NCBI RefSeq assembly: GCF_002091715.1
Contig: NZ_BDAG01000033.1
Coordinates: 24,065 to 88,064 of the forward strand
From: Pseudomonas migulae NBRC 103157
GTDB taxonomy: Bacteria; Pseudomonadota; Gammaproteobacteria; Pseudomonadales; Pseudomonadaceae
DNA length: 64,000 nt
Direction of reading: 5' to 3'
Shown here: one piece after another, positions 34,998 through 42,084 of the stretch
Position numbering within the stretch: position 1 is the first letter of the stretch
Layout: every line of letters begins with the position of its first letter
The notes under the pieces: model-generated
What the model saw: only the letters and a program-made list of their open reading frames with translations
The model's database searches: none
Told to the model about the DNA's origin: nothing
Made by a program: the position numbers and the translations under genes

Positions 34998-37577
34998 TTA
35001 GATCCGTGTCTTTAGTGTATAGAGCATTTCTAGCGCGCGACGCGGCGTCAAGTCATCCAGATCCAGTTTGGCCAGTTCATCGAGCACCGGATGCGGCAGG
35101 CTGGCGAACATGTCGCTCTGCTGTGGCGCGGCCGGTTTGCCTTTGGCTGCCTTGGGCACTTCATGGGGCAGCGCGGTGGCTTCCAGTCGACCCAGGTGCT
35201 CGCGAGCACGCACGATCACTTCGCTCGGTACGCCGGCCAGTTGCGCCACGGCCAGGCCGTAGCTCTGGCTGGCAGGCCCGGGCAGCACGTGGTGCAGGAA
35301 CACGATGCGTTCGTTGTGTTCGGTGGCGTTGAGGTGCACGTTGGCCACCAGCGGTTGCGCTTCCGGCAACACCGTCAACTCGAAGTAGTGGGTGGCGAAC
35401 AGCGTGTAGGCTCGCAGGTGCGCCAGGCGTTCGGCTGCGGCCCACGCCAGGGACAAGCCGTCGAAGGTGCTGGTGCCGCGACCGACTTCGTCCATCAGCA
35501 CCAGGCTGCGCTCGGTGGCGTTGTGCAAAATGTTGGCGGTTTCGCTCATTTCGACCATGAAGGTCGAACGCCCACCGGCCAGGTCATCGCTGGAACCGAT
35601 CCGGGTGAAGATCCGGTCCACCAGCGACAATTCGCAACTGGCCGCCGGTACGAAACTGCCGATGTGCGCCAGCAACACGATCAATGCGGTCTGACGCATG
35701 TAGGTGGATTTACCGCCCATGTTCGGACCGGTGATCACCAGCATGCGAGTACTGTCGTCGAGGCTCAGGTCATTGGCCACGAACGGCGTGGTCAGCACTT
35801 GCTCGACCACCGGGTGACGACCCTGGCTGATACGCATGCACGGCTCATCGACGAAGCGCGGGCAGTTCAGGTCGAGGTTCAGCGCGCGTTCGGCAAGGTT
35901 GCTCAGCACATCCAGTTCGGCCAGTGCCGCGGCGGTGTCCTGCAGCGGTGGCAACTGGGCGATCAGGTCTTCGAGCAGCGCTTCGTAAAGCATCTTTTCG
36001 CGAGCCAGGGCGCGGCTCTTGGCCGACAGTGCCTTGTCTTCGAATGCTTTGAGTTCCGGCGTGATAAAACGCTCGGCGCCTTTCAGGGTCTGGCGGCGGA
36101 TGTAGTCGGCCGGCGCTGATTCGGCCTGCTTGCTCGGCAGCTCGATAAAGTAACCGTGAATGCGGTTGTACCCGACTTTCAGGTGCGACAGACCGGTGCG
36201 GGCCTTTTCGCGTGCTTCCAGATCGATCAGGAACTGCCCGGCGTTTTCGCTCAGCGATTGCAACTCGTCGAGTTCGCTGTCGTAACCGGTTTTCAACACG
36301 CCGCCATCGCGGATCACCGCAGGCGGGTTGTCGATGATGGCTTTTTCCAGCAGTGCCGCCAGTTCCGGGTAGGTGCTGGTGGTCTTGGCCAGTTGAATGA
36401 TGTGCGGCGCTTCGAGCTCGGTCATCGCCACTTGCAGCTCAGGCAGAGCACCAAGCGCATCGCGCAGACGAGCGAGGTCGCGAGGACGGGCATTACGCAA
36501 ACCGATTCGCGCGAGAATCCGCTCGATGTCACCGATTTCCTTGAGCTGCGGTTGCAGCTTTTCGAAGCGGTAGCCGTCGAGCAGGCACGTGATCGAGGTC
36601 TGACGCGCGAGCAAAACCTTCAGGTCGCGCAACGGCCGGTTCAGCCAGCGGGTCAGCAGACGACTGCCCATCGCGGTCTGGCAACGATCGACCACCGATT
36701 GCAGCGTGTTGTCGCGACCGCCGGCCAGGTTGGTGTCCAGTTCCAGGTTGCGACGGCTCGCGCCATCCAGCACCACGGTGTCGTCCAGACGCTCATGGCG
36801 CAGGCTGCGCAAATGGGGCAGGGCGGTGCGTTGGGTTTCCTTGGCGTAGCTGAGCAGGCAACCGGCGGCGCCGATGGCGAGGGTCAGGTTCTCGCATCCG
36901 AAACCTTTCAGGTCCTGGGTCGAGAATTGCTGGCAGAGACTTTTCAGCGCCGAGTCGCGCTCGAAATCCCACGGCGCACGACGACGAACCCCGCGGCGTT
37001 TCTCCGCCGGCAAATCTTTCGGCCAGTCATCCGGGATCATCAGCTCCACCGGATTGACCCGCTCCAGTTCCGCCAGCAGGTTTTCCCAGCCCTTGATCTC
37101 CAGCACGGTGAAGTTGCCGCTGGTGATGTCCAGCACCGCCAGCCCGAACAGACGCTCGTCACCCAGCACCGCCGCGATCAGGTTATCCCGACGCTCATCC
37201 AGCAGCGCTTCATCGCTGACCGTGCCCGGCGTGATGATCCGCACCACCTGACGATCCACCGGCCCCTTGCTGGTCGCCGGATCGCCGACCTGCTCACAGA
37301 TCACCACGGACTCGCCGAGCTTGACCAGTTTCGCCAGGTAACCTTCCGCGGCGTGGTAAGGAATCCCGCACATCGGAATTGCCTGACCGGCCGACTGCCC
37401 ACGGGCGGTCAGGGTGATGTCCAGCAACTTGGCGGCCTTCTTCGCGTCTTCATAGAAGATCTCGTAGAAGTCACCCATGCGATAGAACATCAGCTGGTCG
37501 GGGTGCTGGTTCTTCAGGCGCCAGTACTGCTGCATCATTGGCGTGTGAGAGGACAGATCGGTGAGTGCTTTATTCAT
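34998..37577 (-). CDS. mutS: DNA mismatch repair protein MutS
   Basis: MutS, 859 residues, recognises mismatches and starts repair with MutL. The N-terminal mismatch-binding motif is YRMGDFYEIFYEDA (Phe near residue 37); connector, lever and clamp domains follow; the ATPase has Walker A TGPNMGGKSTYMRQ and Walker B DEVGRGTSTFDG. A C-terminal helix-turn-helix dimer part ends the protein. Its left neighbour is fdxA; the divergent right neighbour is the tailocin repressor, so mutS marks one border of the tailocin insertion. Confidence 0.98.
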   Translation of the reverse strand: MNKALTDLSSHTPMMQQYWRLKNQHPDQLMFYRMGDFYEIFYEDAKKAAKLLDITLTARGQSAGQAIPMCGIPYHAAEGYLAKLVKLGESVVICEQVGDPATSKGPVDRQVVRIITPGTVSDEALLDERRDNLIAAVLGDERLFGLAVLDITSGNFTVLEIKGWENLLAELERVNPVELMIPDDWPKDLPAEKRRGVRRRAPWDFERDSALKSLCQQFSTQDLKGFGCENLTLAIGAAGCLLSYAKETQRTALPHLRSLRHERLDDTVVLDGASRRNLELDTNLAGGRDNTLQSVVDRCQTAMGSRLLTRWLNRPLRDLKVLLARQTSITCLLDGYRFEKLQPQLKEIGDIERILARIGLRNARPRDLARLRDALGALPELQVAMTELEAPHIIQLAKTTSTYPELAALLEKAIIDNPPAVIRDGGVLKTGYDSELDELQSLSENAGQFLIDLEAREKARTGLSHLKVGYNRIHGYFIELPSKQAESAPADYIRRQTLKGAERFITPELKAFEDKALSAKSRALAREKMLYEALLEDLIAQLPPLQDTAAALAELDVLSNLAERALNLDLNCPRFVDEPCMRISQGRHPVVEQVLTTPFVANDLSLDDSTRMLVITGPNMGGKSTYMRQTALIVLLAHIGSFVPAASCELSLVDRIFTRIGSSDDLAGGRSTFMVEMSETANILHNATERSLVLMDEVGRGTSTFDGLSLAWAAAERLAHLRAYTLFATHYFELTVLPEAQPLVANVHLNATEHNERIVFLHHVLPGPASQSYGLAVAQLAGVPSEVIVRAREHLGRLEATALPHEVPKAAKGKPAAPQQSDMFASLPHPVLDELAKLDLDDLTPRRALEMLYTLKTRI

Positions 37578-37713
37578 CGGATATCAGGCAAATTCGTTGA
37601 AAGGTGTAGGGCAAAGGAGGGACATCGGCCCGGCTTTTCCGCGATGGGCGCAAGGTTAACATGGGCGGTCCACCCGACGCAGGCATGAAAGCCGCGGGAT
37701 ACATTTCTGCAGC

Positions 37714-37781
37714 TTATGCACGAATTATGCAAAACAGCATTTGTCATCGGAAAAAAGATCAAGCACTATGCGCGTTATGCA
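37714..37781. promoter_or_regulatory. candidate repressor operators upstream of the repressor gene
   Basis: TTATGCA occurs at 37714-37720, 37725-37731 (11 bases later) and 37775-37781, the last covering the repressor start. The same heptamer and its complement recur at the promoter of the tailocin operon (38619 and 38636). Repressor autoregulation is the likely purpose. Confidence 0.55.
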
Positions 37782-38511
37782 AAAACGCAATGTTTCTACC
37801 GTATTAAGAGCGCTGCTCGATCAGCACGGGATCTCCCCCACGGAGCTTCACCGTCGCACCGGCGTGCCTCAATCCACTCTCTCGCGAATCCTCAGCGGGA
37901 AGATCGTCGATCCTTCGGACAAACACATCTCGAAGATCGCCGAGTACTTTGCCGTGAGCACTGACCAGTTGCGAGGCCGTGCGGATGTCGCGCCCGCCGT
38001 CAATTCCGGTCGCGATGAATTGCATTCCGAACTCAAGGACATAAGCCTGTGGGATGACGATACGCCCGTCGATGACGACGAGGTGTCGGTCCCCTTTCTT
38101 CGCGAGGTTGAATTGGCTGCTGGATCAGGAAGATTCGTCATCGAAGAAAGCGAGCGCTCTAGCCTGCGCTTCGGCAAACGCAGCTTGCGCCACAACGGTG
38201 TGCAGTTCGACCAGGCCAAATGCGTGACAGTGCGTGGCAACAGCATGTTGCCGGTACTGCGCGACGGCGCCACGGTGGGCGTCAATGCCGGCAAATGCGG
38301 GATCGGCGATATCGTCGACGGCGACCTGTATGCGATCAACCACAATGGTCAACTGCGGGTTAAACAGCTTTATCGTTTGCCGACGGGGATTCGCCTGCGC
38401 AGCTTCAATCGCGATGAGCATCCGGACGAGGACTACACCTTCCAGGAAATCCAGGAAGAACAAATCGTCATCCTCGGTCACGTCTTCTGGTGGGGCATGT
38501 ACGCCCGTTAA
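37768..38511 (+). CDS. S24-family phage repressor (PrtR/CI-like), self-cleaving
   Basis: A 247-residue LexA/CI-type repressor. An N-terminal helix-turn-helix (GISPTELHRRTGVPQSTLSR, residues 21-40) is joined by an acidic linker (DDDTPVDDDE) to an S24 peptidase domain: cleavage site Ala118-Gly119 in ELAAGSG, catalytic Ser159 in RGNSMLP and Lys199 in LRVKQLY. RecA filaments should trigger self-cleavage and switch on the tailocin. ATG 37768 or 37777 are both possible starts; neither has a strong Shine-Dalgarno. It is divergent from mutS. No PrtN-type activator gene is present in the cluster. Confidence 0.92.
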   Translation: MRVMQKRNVSTVLRALLDQHGISPTELHRRTGVPQSTLSRILSGKIVDPSDKHISKIAEYFAVSTDQLRGRADVAPAVNSGRDELHSELKDISLWDDDTPVDDDEVSVPFLREVELAAGSGRFVIEESERSSLRFGKRSLRHNGVQFDQAKCVTVRGNSMLPVLRDGATVGVNAGKCGIGDIVDGDLYAINHNGQLRVKQLYRLPTGIRLRSFNRDEHPDEDYTFQEIQEEQIVILGHVFWWGMYAR

Positions 38512-38528
38512 CCTCACCGCTGTCAGAT

Positions 38529-38556
38529 AAAACCCGCCACTGCGCGGGTTTTTTTT
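38529..38556 (+). terminator. intrinsic terminator after the repressor
   Basis: AAAACCCGC-CACTGC-GCGGGTTTTTTTT, 18 bases after the repressor stop. It separates repressor transcription from the tailocin promoter region. Confidence 0.88.
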
Positions 38557-38606
38557 CGCCTGCTGAAAACCGCCAACGCCTTTGTCTGTGGGGCTTTCAT
38601 GCGCTA

Positions 38607-38671
38607 GTGCATTCTCAGTGCATAAATAAATGCATTTATGCATTGACTGTATATGCATCCATGCATATTCT
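38607..38671 (+). promoter_or_regulatory. tailocin operon promoter with ATGCAT operator array
   Basis: TTGACT (38643-38648), 17 bases, TATTCT (38666-38671) form a good sigma70-like promoter. Two copies of ATGCAT-N2-ATGCAT overlap it, at 38630-38643 and 38653-38666; two more TGCAT lie at 38608 and 38619. The second pair fills the spacer between -35 and -10, so a bound repressor would block polymerase. Confidence 0.65.
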
Positions 38672-38736
38672 TTGTCTCAAGCCGCTCAACAAAGCAGCTC
38701 GAAACGAAGCTCTTTAGTTCCACCACAAAGGCAGCG

Positions 38737-38847
38737 ATGAACCGGCCTCAACGGTTCAGAGGGTTGGCAACTGACCCGGGTGTGCAGCGTAAAGCACCAG
38801 AAGCAGTTATCCGGCGGGCAGGGACCGCGGTCGGAAAAACAATCTGA
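38737..38847 (+). CDS. possible leader micro-ORF, unknown
   Basis: A 36-codon frame rich in Arg (MNRPQRFRGLATDPGVQRK at the start) between the tailocin promoter and the leader terminator. AAAGG lies a few bases upstream of the ATG. There is no recognised family and coding support is weak; it is listed because of its position before an attenuator-like hairpin. Confidence 0.2.
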   Translation: MNRPQRFRGLATDPGVQRKAPEAVIRRAGTAVGKTI

Positions 38848-38904
38848 ATGGACCCGTACCGCGCCAGTAGCGCCGAAAGGTCAACGCGAAGGATCGCATT
38901 ACTG

Positions 38905-38931
38905 AAAAGCCCGGTTAGCGCCGGGCTTTTT
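38905..38931 (+). terminator. intrinsic terminator in the tailocin leader
   Basis: AAAAGCCCGG-TTAGCG-CCGGGCTTTTT, a strong stem with a T run, roughly 230-250 bases after the predicted transcription start and about 75 bases before the com-like gene. It may yield a short RNA or act as an attenuator. Confidence 0.8.
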
Positions 38932-39005
38932 GGAATGCCTACCTCGACCGAGGTCTGTCGACCTCGACGACAACAAGGATTCGACAGAAGCCAGGAGGCA
39001 TCGCG

Positions 39006-39191
39006 ATGTTGAAAGATTGCAGATGTGGGCAGTGCAAAAGACTTCTCGCCCGAGTGGGTGAGTACACCGAGCTCCAGATCAAATGTTCCCGCTGCGGAAC
39101 ATTGAATCACGTGAAGGCCGCGAGCCATGAGCGATCGCCGTTGAGCGACATGAACGCGCAATCCTGCGCACAAAACCATTCGACTCAATAG
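39006..39191 (+). CDS. Com-like zinc-ribbon regulator
   Basis: A 61-residue protein with two CxxC pairs (Cys7/Cys10 and Cys27/Cys30) in the layout of phage Mu Com: CGQCKRLLARV, then QIKCSRCGTLNHVKA. Mu Com binds the mom mRNA and opens its translation start. CAGGAGGC lies just upstream of the ATG. The gene ends 9 bases before the ATG of the lectin bacteriocin, the same spot Com has relative to mom. No mom gene is present. Family assignment rests on the cysteine pattern and surrounding residues; the target is an inference. Confidence 0.8.
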   Translation: MLKDCRCGQCKRLLARVGEYTELQIKCSRCGTLNHVKAASHERSPLSDMNAQSCAQNHSTQ

Positions 39192-39200
39192 GTGACAAAA

Positions 39201-40070
39201 ATGGCAGGACCACTAGGACCACCCCGTATCCAGTTCACAAACAATGGCAGCCCGGTGTTGCCGCCGCGCAACTCGATGAGCCCGGGGCAGTATCTCGAAT
39301 CGCCGAGCAAGCGGTTCAAACTGCTGCTGCAACCGGACATGAACCTGGCGCTCTACGATAATGGCGCACTGGCCTGGGTAGCTGACGGTAACGCTTACAC
39401 GAACACACTGAATCCTGTAGCAGCGGTGCCCAACTGTTTCTACGTGTATTACAGCGGTGTTCTTGTAGACCACACCCGTAACCGTTGCTGGACCACGGTC
39501 AATACAACGGCAATGGACAGTGTAGAGGCAGCCGCCAATCGCACTTATCTTCAGGTGCAGGACGATGGCAACATCGTGATCATCGACTCGCAGACGCTCT
39601 GGAATGGCACTCCGTCGATTCCTGTCGTGACGGGCAGTGCCGCAGTGATATTCCCTGGGCCATCGGAGTTGGTCAGAGGACAGCCTTACTTTGCCGGTGA
39701 CGGCGCCATCATCTTCCAGGGCGATGGCAACGTTGTGAACTACGGCCCGAACTGGAGTGTTCGCTGGGCCAGTTACACGCAGAACAAAGGCGCGGTGAAG
39801 GCAGTGTTCCAGGCGGACGGCAACTTCGTTGTTTATGCAGCGAATGACGTTCCGCTGTGGAACTCGGGAACCGGTGGCCGTCCGGGAGCTTCTTTGCGCC
39901 TTCAACCCAATGGCAGCCTGGCGGTCGTCCAGGATGTGCCTGTCTGGGCGCGTTTCGGCTATACGCCAACCATTCGCGCCCGAAAAATCTATTATCCGGA
40001 CACCACAAGTCCCGAGCATAACGGTACTGCACCGTATCCAACTTACGGTCATATCGGTTGGGAGTTTTAA
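39201..40070 (+). CDS. LlpA-like lectin bacteriocin (tandem monocot-mannose-binding lectin domains)
   Basis: A 289-residue protein with repeated B-lectin motifs. QxDxNxVxY sites: QPDMNLALY (44-52, near match), QDDGNIVII (120-128, Tyr lost), QGDGNVVNY (173-181, full match), QADGNFVVY (204-212, full match), and a worn copy QPNGSLAVV (235-243). Two lectin domains of about 130 residues plus a short C-terminal extension (RARKIYYPDTTS) and no signal peptide fit the LlpA/putidacin L1 family, which kills related Pseudomonas by binding D-rhamnose in LPS and acting at BamA (family knowledge). ATG 39201 with AGGTGA upstream is preferred over GTG 39192. It lies inside the tailocin operon between the Com-like gene and the holin. 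Confidence 0.85.
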   Translation: MAGPLGPPRIQFTNNGSPVLPPRNSMSPGQYLESPSKRFKLLLQPDMNLALYDNGALAWVADGNAYTNTLNPVAAVPNCFYVYYSGVLVDHTRNRCWTTVNTTAMDSVEAAANRTYLQVQDDGNIVIIDSQTLWNGTPSIPVVTGSAAVIFPGPSELVRGQPYFAGDGAIIFQGDGNVVNYGPNWSVRWASYTQNKGAVKAVFQADGNFVVYAANDVPLWNSGTGGRPGASLRLQPNGSLAVVQDVPVWARFGYTPTIRARKIYYPDTTSPEHNGTAPYPTYGHIGWEF

Positions 40071-40166
40071 GGGTAGAGCCAAGGACTCCCTGCCAGGTGG
40101 CAGGGCGTCTTTTTATTGCGCAGGACTTTTTCATTTTTGGGCCATTCACCCCCCAGGAGGCGTGAC

Positions 40167-40514
40167 ATGACAAACGAGCAACAAGCGTTGCTGGACATGC
40201 CGATCTGGCTGGTCATCGTGCTCGCCTTGATGGGCGGGGTGTCTGGCGAAATGTGGCGCGCCGATAAGGAGGGCGCCCGTGGCTGGTCATTGCTGCGGCG
40301 TCTGGCCTTGCGTTCCGGGGCCTGCATGATCTGTGGGGTCTCGGCCATCATGCTGCTGTACGCCGCCGGCATGTCGATCTGGGCGGCCGGCGCGTTCGGT
40401 TGCCTCACGGCGATGGCCGGCGCCGATGTCGCCATCGGCCTTTACGAACGCTGGGCGGCCAAGCGGATCGGCGTGTGCGAAGTGCCGCCGCGTGATTCTC
40501 GTCCGGATCAATAA
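40167..40514 (+). CDS. phage holin
   Basis: A 115-residue membrane protein with three hydrophobic helices (about residues 12-28, 50-68 and 72-92) and a charged C-terminal tail (PPRDSRPDQ), matching holins of tailocin lysis cassettes. It would form inner-membrane holes letting the endolysin out. CAGGAGG at 40154 supports ATG 40167. It is placed ahead of the tail genes, away from the endolysin and spanins, as in R pyocins. Confidence 0.85.
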   Translation: MTNEQQALLDMPIWLVIVLALMGGVSGEMWRADKEGARGWSLLRRLALRSGACMICGVSAIMLLYAAGMSIWAAGAFGCLTAMAGADVAIGLYERWAAKRIGVCEVPPRDSRPDQ

Positions 40515-40601
40515 CACCAACACCTTTGCCGTTCTGGCAACGCCGGCACGCTGCATCCCTCGCGCAGCGGAACGCTTCAATATTTCAACTGGAAGCCCCT
40601 T

Positions 40602-41126
40602 ATGTCCCCCGACATCGATAAGCCGTCGCGGCTGTTGTTTGCCATTGCCGAAGCGCTGCGTTCGGCTGGCCTGGGTTTGAAGGTCGGAGGTCGTCAGGAC
40701 TTCGACGGCACGTTCGATCAGGCGTGGGTCCTGATCGCCATCGAACGCAATGCACCCGGCGAGCGCGCCCATGACGGGCGGATCGCCCATGTTTTGACGG
40801 TCTCGCTGCAAGTCATTGTGTCGCCAACGCTGAGTAACCCGGGATTGGCCGCTGGCGATCTGGCGAGCGTACTCAAGGGATTGGCCACGGATAACCGCTG
40901 GGGCCTGCCGGGGAACCAATGCGACCTGCCCATGAACATCGATGCCTTGCCGTCGACGCTCATCAGCGGTTCGCAGGAGTACCTCGCCTGGACCCTCTCC
41001 TTTACCCAGACGATTTACCTCGGCGCATTGCTGCTGGAGGACCCGCTGGGCATCCCGAAATTCGCCAAAACCTGGGAGGTCTCGAACATCGACGACCCGG
41101 ACCAATACACCGCACTCGAGGGCTGA
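40602..41126 (+). CDS. tailocin protein of unknown function, upstream of gpV
   Basis: A 174-residue soluble protein without obvious transmembrane helices. Visible segments: KPSRLLFAIAEALRSAG, RIAHVLTVSLQVIVSP, SGSQEYLAWTLSFTQTIYLG. A similar-sized gene sits at this place in R pyocin clusters, before baseplate gpV. Position and size suggest a tail terminator or completion role (compare P2 R/S), but no motif proves it. Confidence 0.6.
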   Translation: MSPDIDKPSRLLFAIAEALRSAGLGLKVGGRQDFDGTFDQAWVLIAIERNAPGERAHDGRIAHVLTVSLQVIVSPTLSNPGLAAGDLASVLKGLATDNRWGLPGNQCDLPMNIDALPSTLISGSQEYLAWTLSFTQTIYLGALLLEDPLGIPKFAKTWEVSNIDDPDQYTALEG

Positions 41127-41129
41127 GCC

Positions 41130-41741
41130 ATGTTCGATGCGCTTTTACGTCAGCAACTCGGCCCGATCATTGAGCGCCTGGCCGAGATGGAGGCTGAACT
41201 TGAAGACTTGCACCGGCGAACCGACAGCCTGTGTCGTATCGGCGTGTGCCAGGAAGTCGATGCGGCCACTAACACGTGCCGGGTCAGACACGGTGAATTG
41301 CTGTCCCCGGCGATCCGCTTTTTCAACCCCAGCGCCGGGGCGCAACGCGAGTCGCGGATCCCCTCGGTCGGCGAGCAATGCCTGTTGCTCAACCATGGCG
41401 GCGGCGAGGGCAGCGCTCAATCCGTGGCGTTGTTCGGGCTTAACGGCAATCAGTTTCCCCCCGCTTCGACACAGGCCTCGCTGACGCGTCGCCTCTATCT
41501 GGACGGCACTGAAAGCGGTTACGACGACGCCCGTCACGCCTTGCACTGGAAGAACGGCCCGGCTGCGTTCACTGGCTCTCGCGAAGCGCTCGAGTTGAAT
41601 CTCGGCCCGGCGAGCCTTGCGATCACGCCTGAGGCCATCGAATTGCAACTGGGCGCGGTCGGCTTGCGACTCGACGCTTCCGGTGTGCACCTGAGCGGCC
41701 CGGTGGTGGACCACCAGGGACGCGTCATCAGTACCGCATAA
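41130..41741 (+). CDS. baseplate spike protein gpV
   Basis: A 203-residue homologue of P2 gpV, the central spike that punctures the outer membrane. The N-terminal helix (LGPIIERLAEMEAELEDLHR) is followed by an OB-fold part (VCQEVDAATNTCRVRHGELL, SVGEQCLLLNHGGGEG), and the C-terminal half (ALELNLGPASLAITPEAIEL) is the repeating triple-stranded beta-helix of the spike. It starts 3 bases after the previous gene. Confidence 0.88.
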   Translation: MFDALLRQQLGPIIERLAEMEAELEDLHRRTDSLCRIGVCQEVDAATNTCRVRHGELLSPAIRFFNPSAGAQRESRIPSVGEQCLLLNHGGGEGSAQSVALFGLNGNQFPPASTQASLTRRLYLDGTESGYDDARHALHWKNGPAAFTGSREALELNLGPASLAITPEAIELQLGAVGLRLDASGVHLSGPVVDHQGRVISTA

Positions 41742-41751
41742 AGAGTTTCCC

Positions 41752-42084
41752 ATGATCGGAATCGATAGAAACACCGGGGCGGCGGTCGACGACTGGCCGC
41801 AGTTTGTGCAGCGCGCGACCCGGGCGCTGACCACGCCGTTGGGCACACGTCAGAAGCGTCCTTTGTATGGCTCGATGATCCCGGACCTGCTGGGTCGCAA
41901 CCTCGGCGACGACCTGCTGATCCTTGCCCAGAGCCATGCGGCGCAGGCGTTTTACAACGAGCAGAACGGCATCAGTGATTTCCAGCCGCAGGCCATTGTC
42001 GCCGGCCGGCGAGGCGCCGGGCTGGTGTTGCGATTCGCCGGCACCTGGAAAAACCGCAGCCAGACCTTCGAGGTGGTGACATGA
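41752..42084 (+). CDS. baseplate wedge protein gpW (gp25-like)
   Basis: A 110-residue protein of the GPW/gp25 family, with the sequence MIGIDRNTGAAVDDWPQFVQ at the start and RPLYGSMIPDLL and LRFAGTWKNRSQTFEV as further blocks. It joins baseplate wedges to the tail sheath. Its stop overlaps gpJ by 4 bases. Confidence 0.9.
   Translation: MIGIDRNTGAAVDDWPQFVQRATRALTTPLGTRQKRPLYGSMIPDLLGRNLGDDLLILAQSHAAQAFYNEQNGISDFQPQAIVAGRRGAGLVLRFAGTWKNRSQTFEVVT

Larger units (their letters stand above)
38672..39005 (+). other. long untranslated leader of the tailocin operon
   Basis: About 330 bases between the promoter and the first clear gene. It contains one intrinsic terminator (38905-38931) and a possible 36-codon open frame (38737-38847, MNRPQRFRG...), with no family resemblance seen. 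The rest holds no recognisable feature. Readthrough of the terminator is needed for the downstream genes unless another promoter exists. Confidence 0.5.

Noticed and set aside
36156..37688. 510-codon frame on the plus strand opposite mutS
   Set aside because: mutS is unambiguous (Walker A and B, mismatch motif); the opposite frame has no family features.
39192..39200. GTG start of the lectin gene immediately after the Com-like stop
   Set aside because: AGGTGA overlaps this GTG and is correctly spaced for the ATG at 39201.
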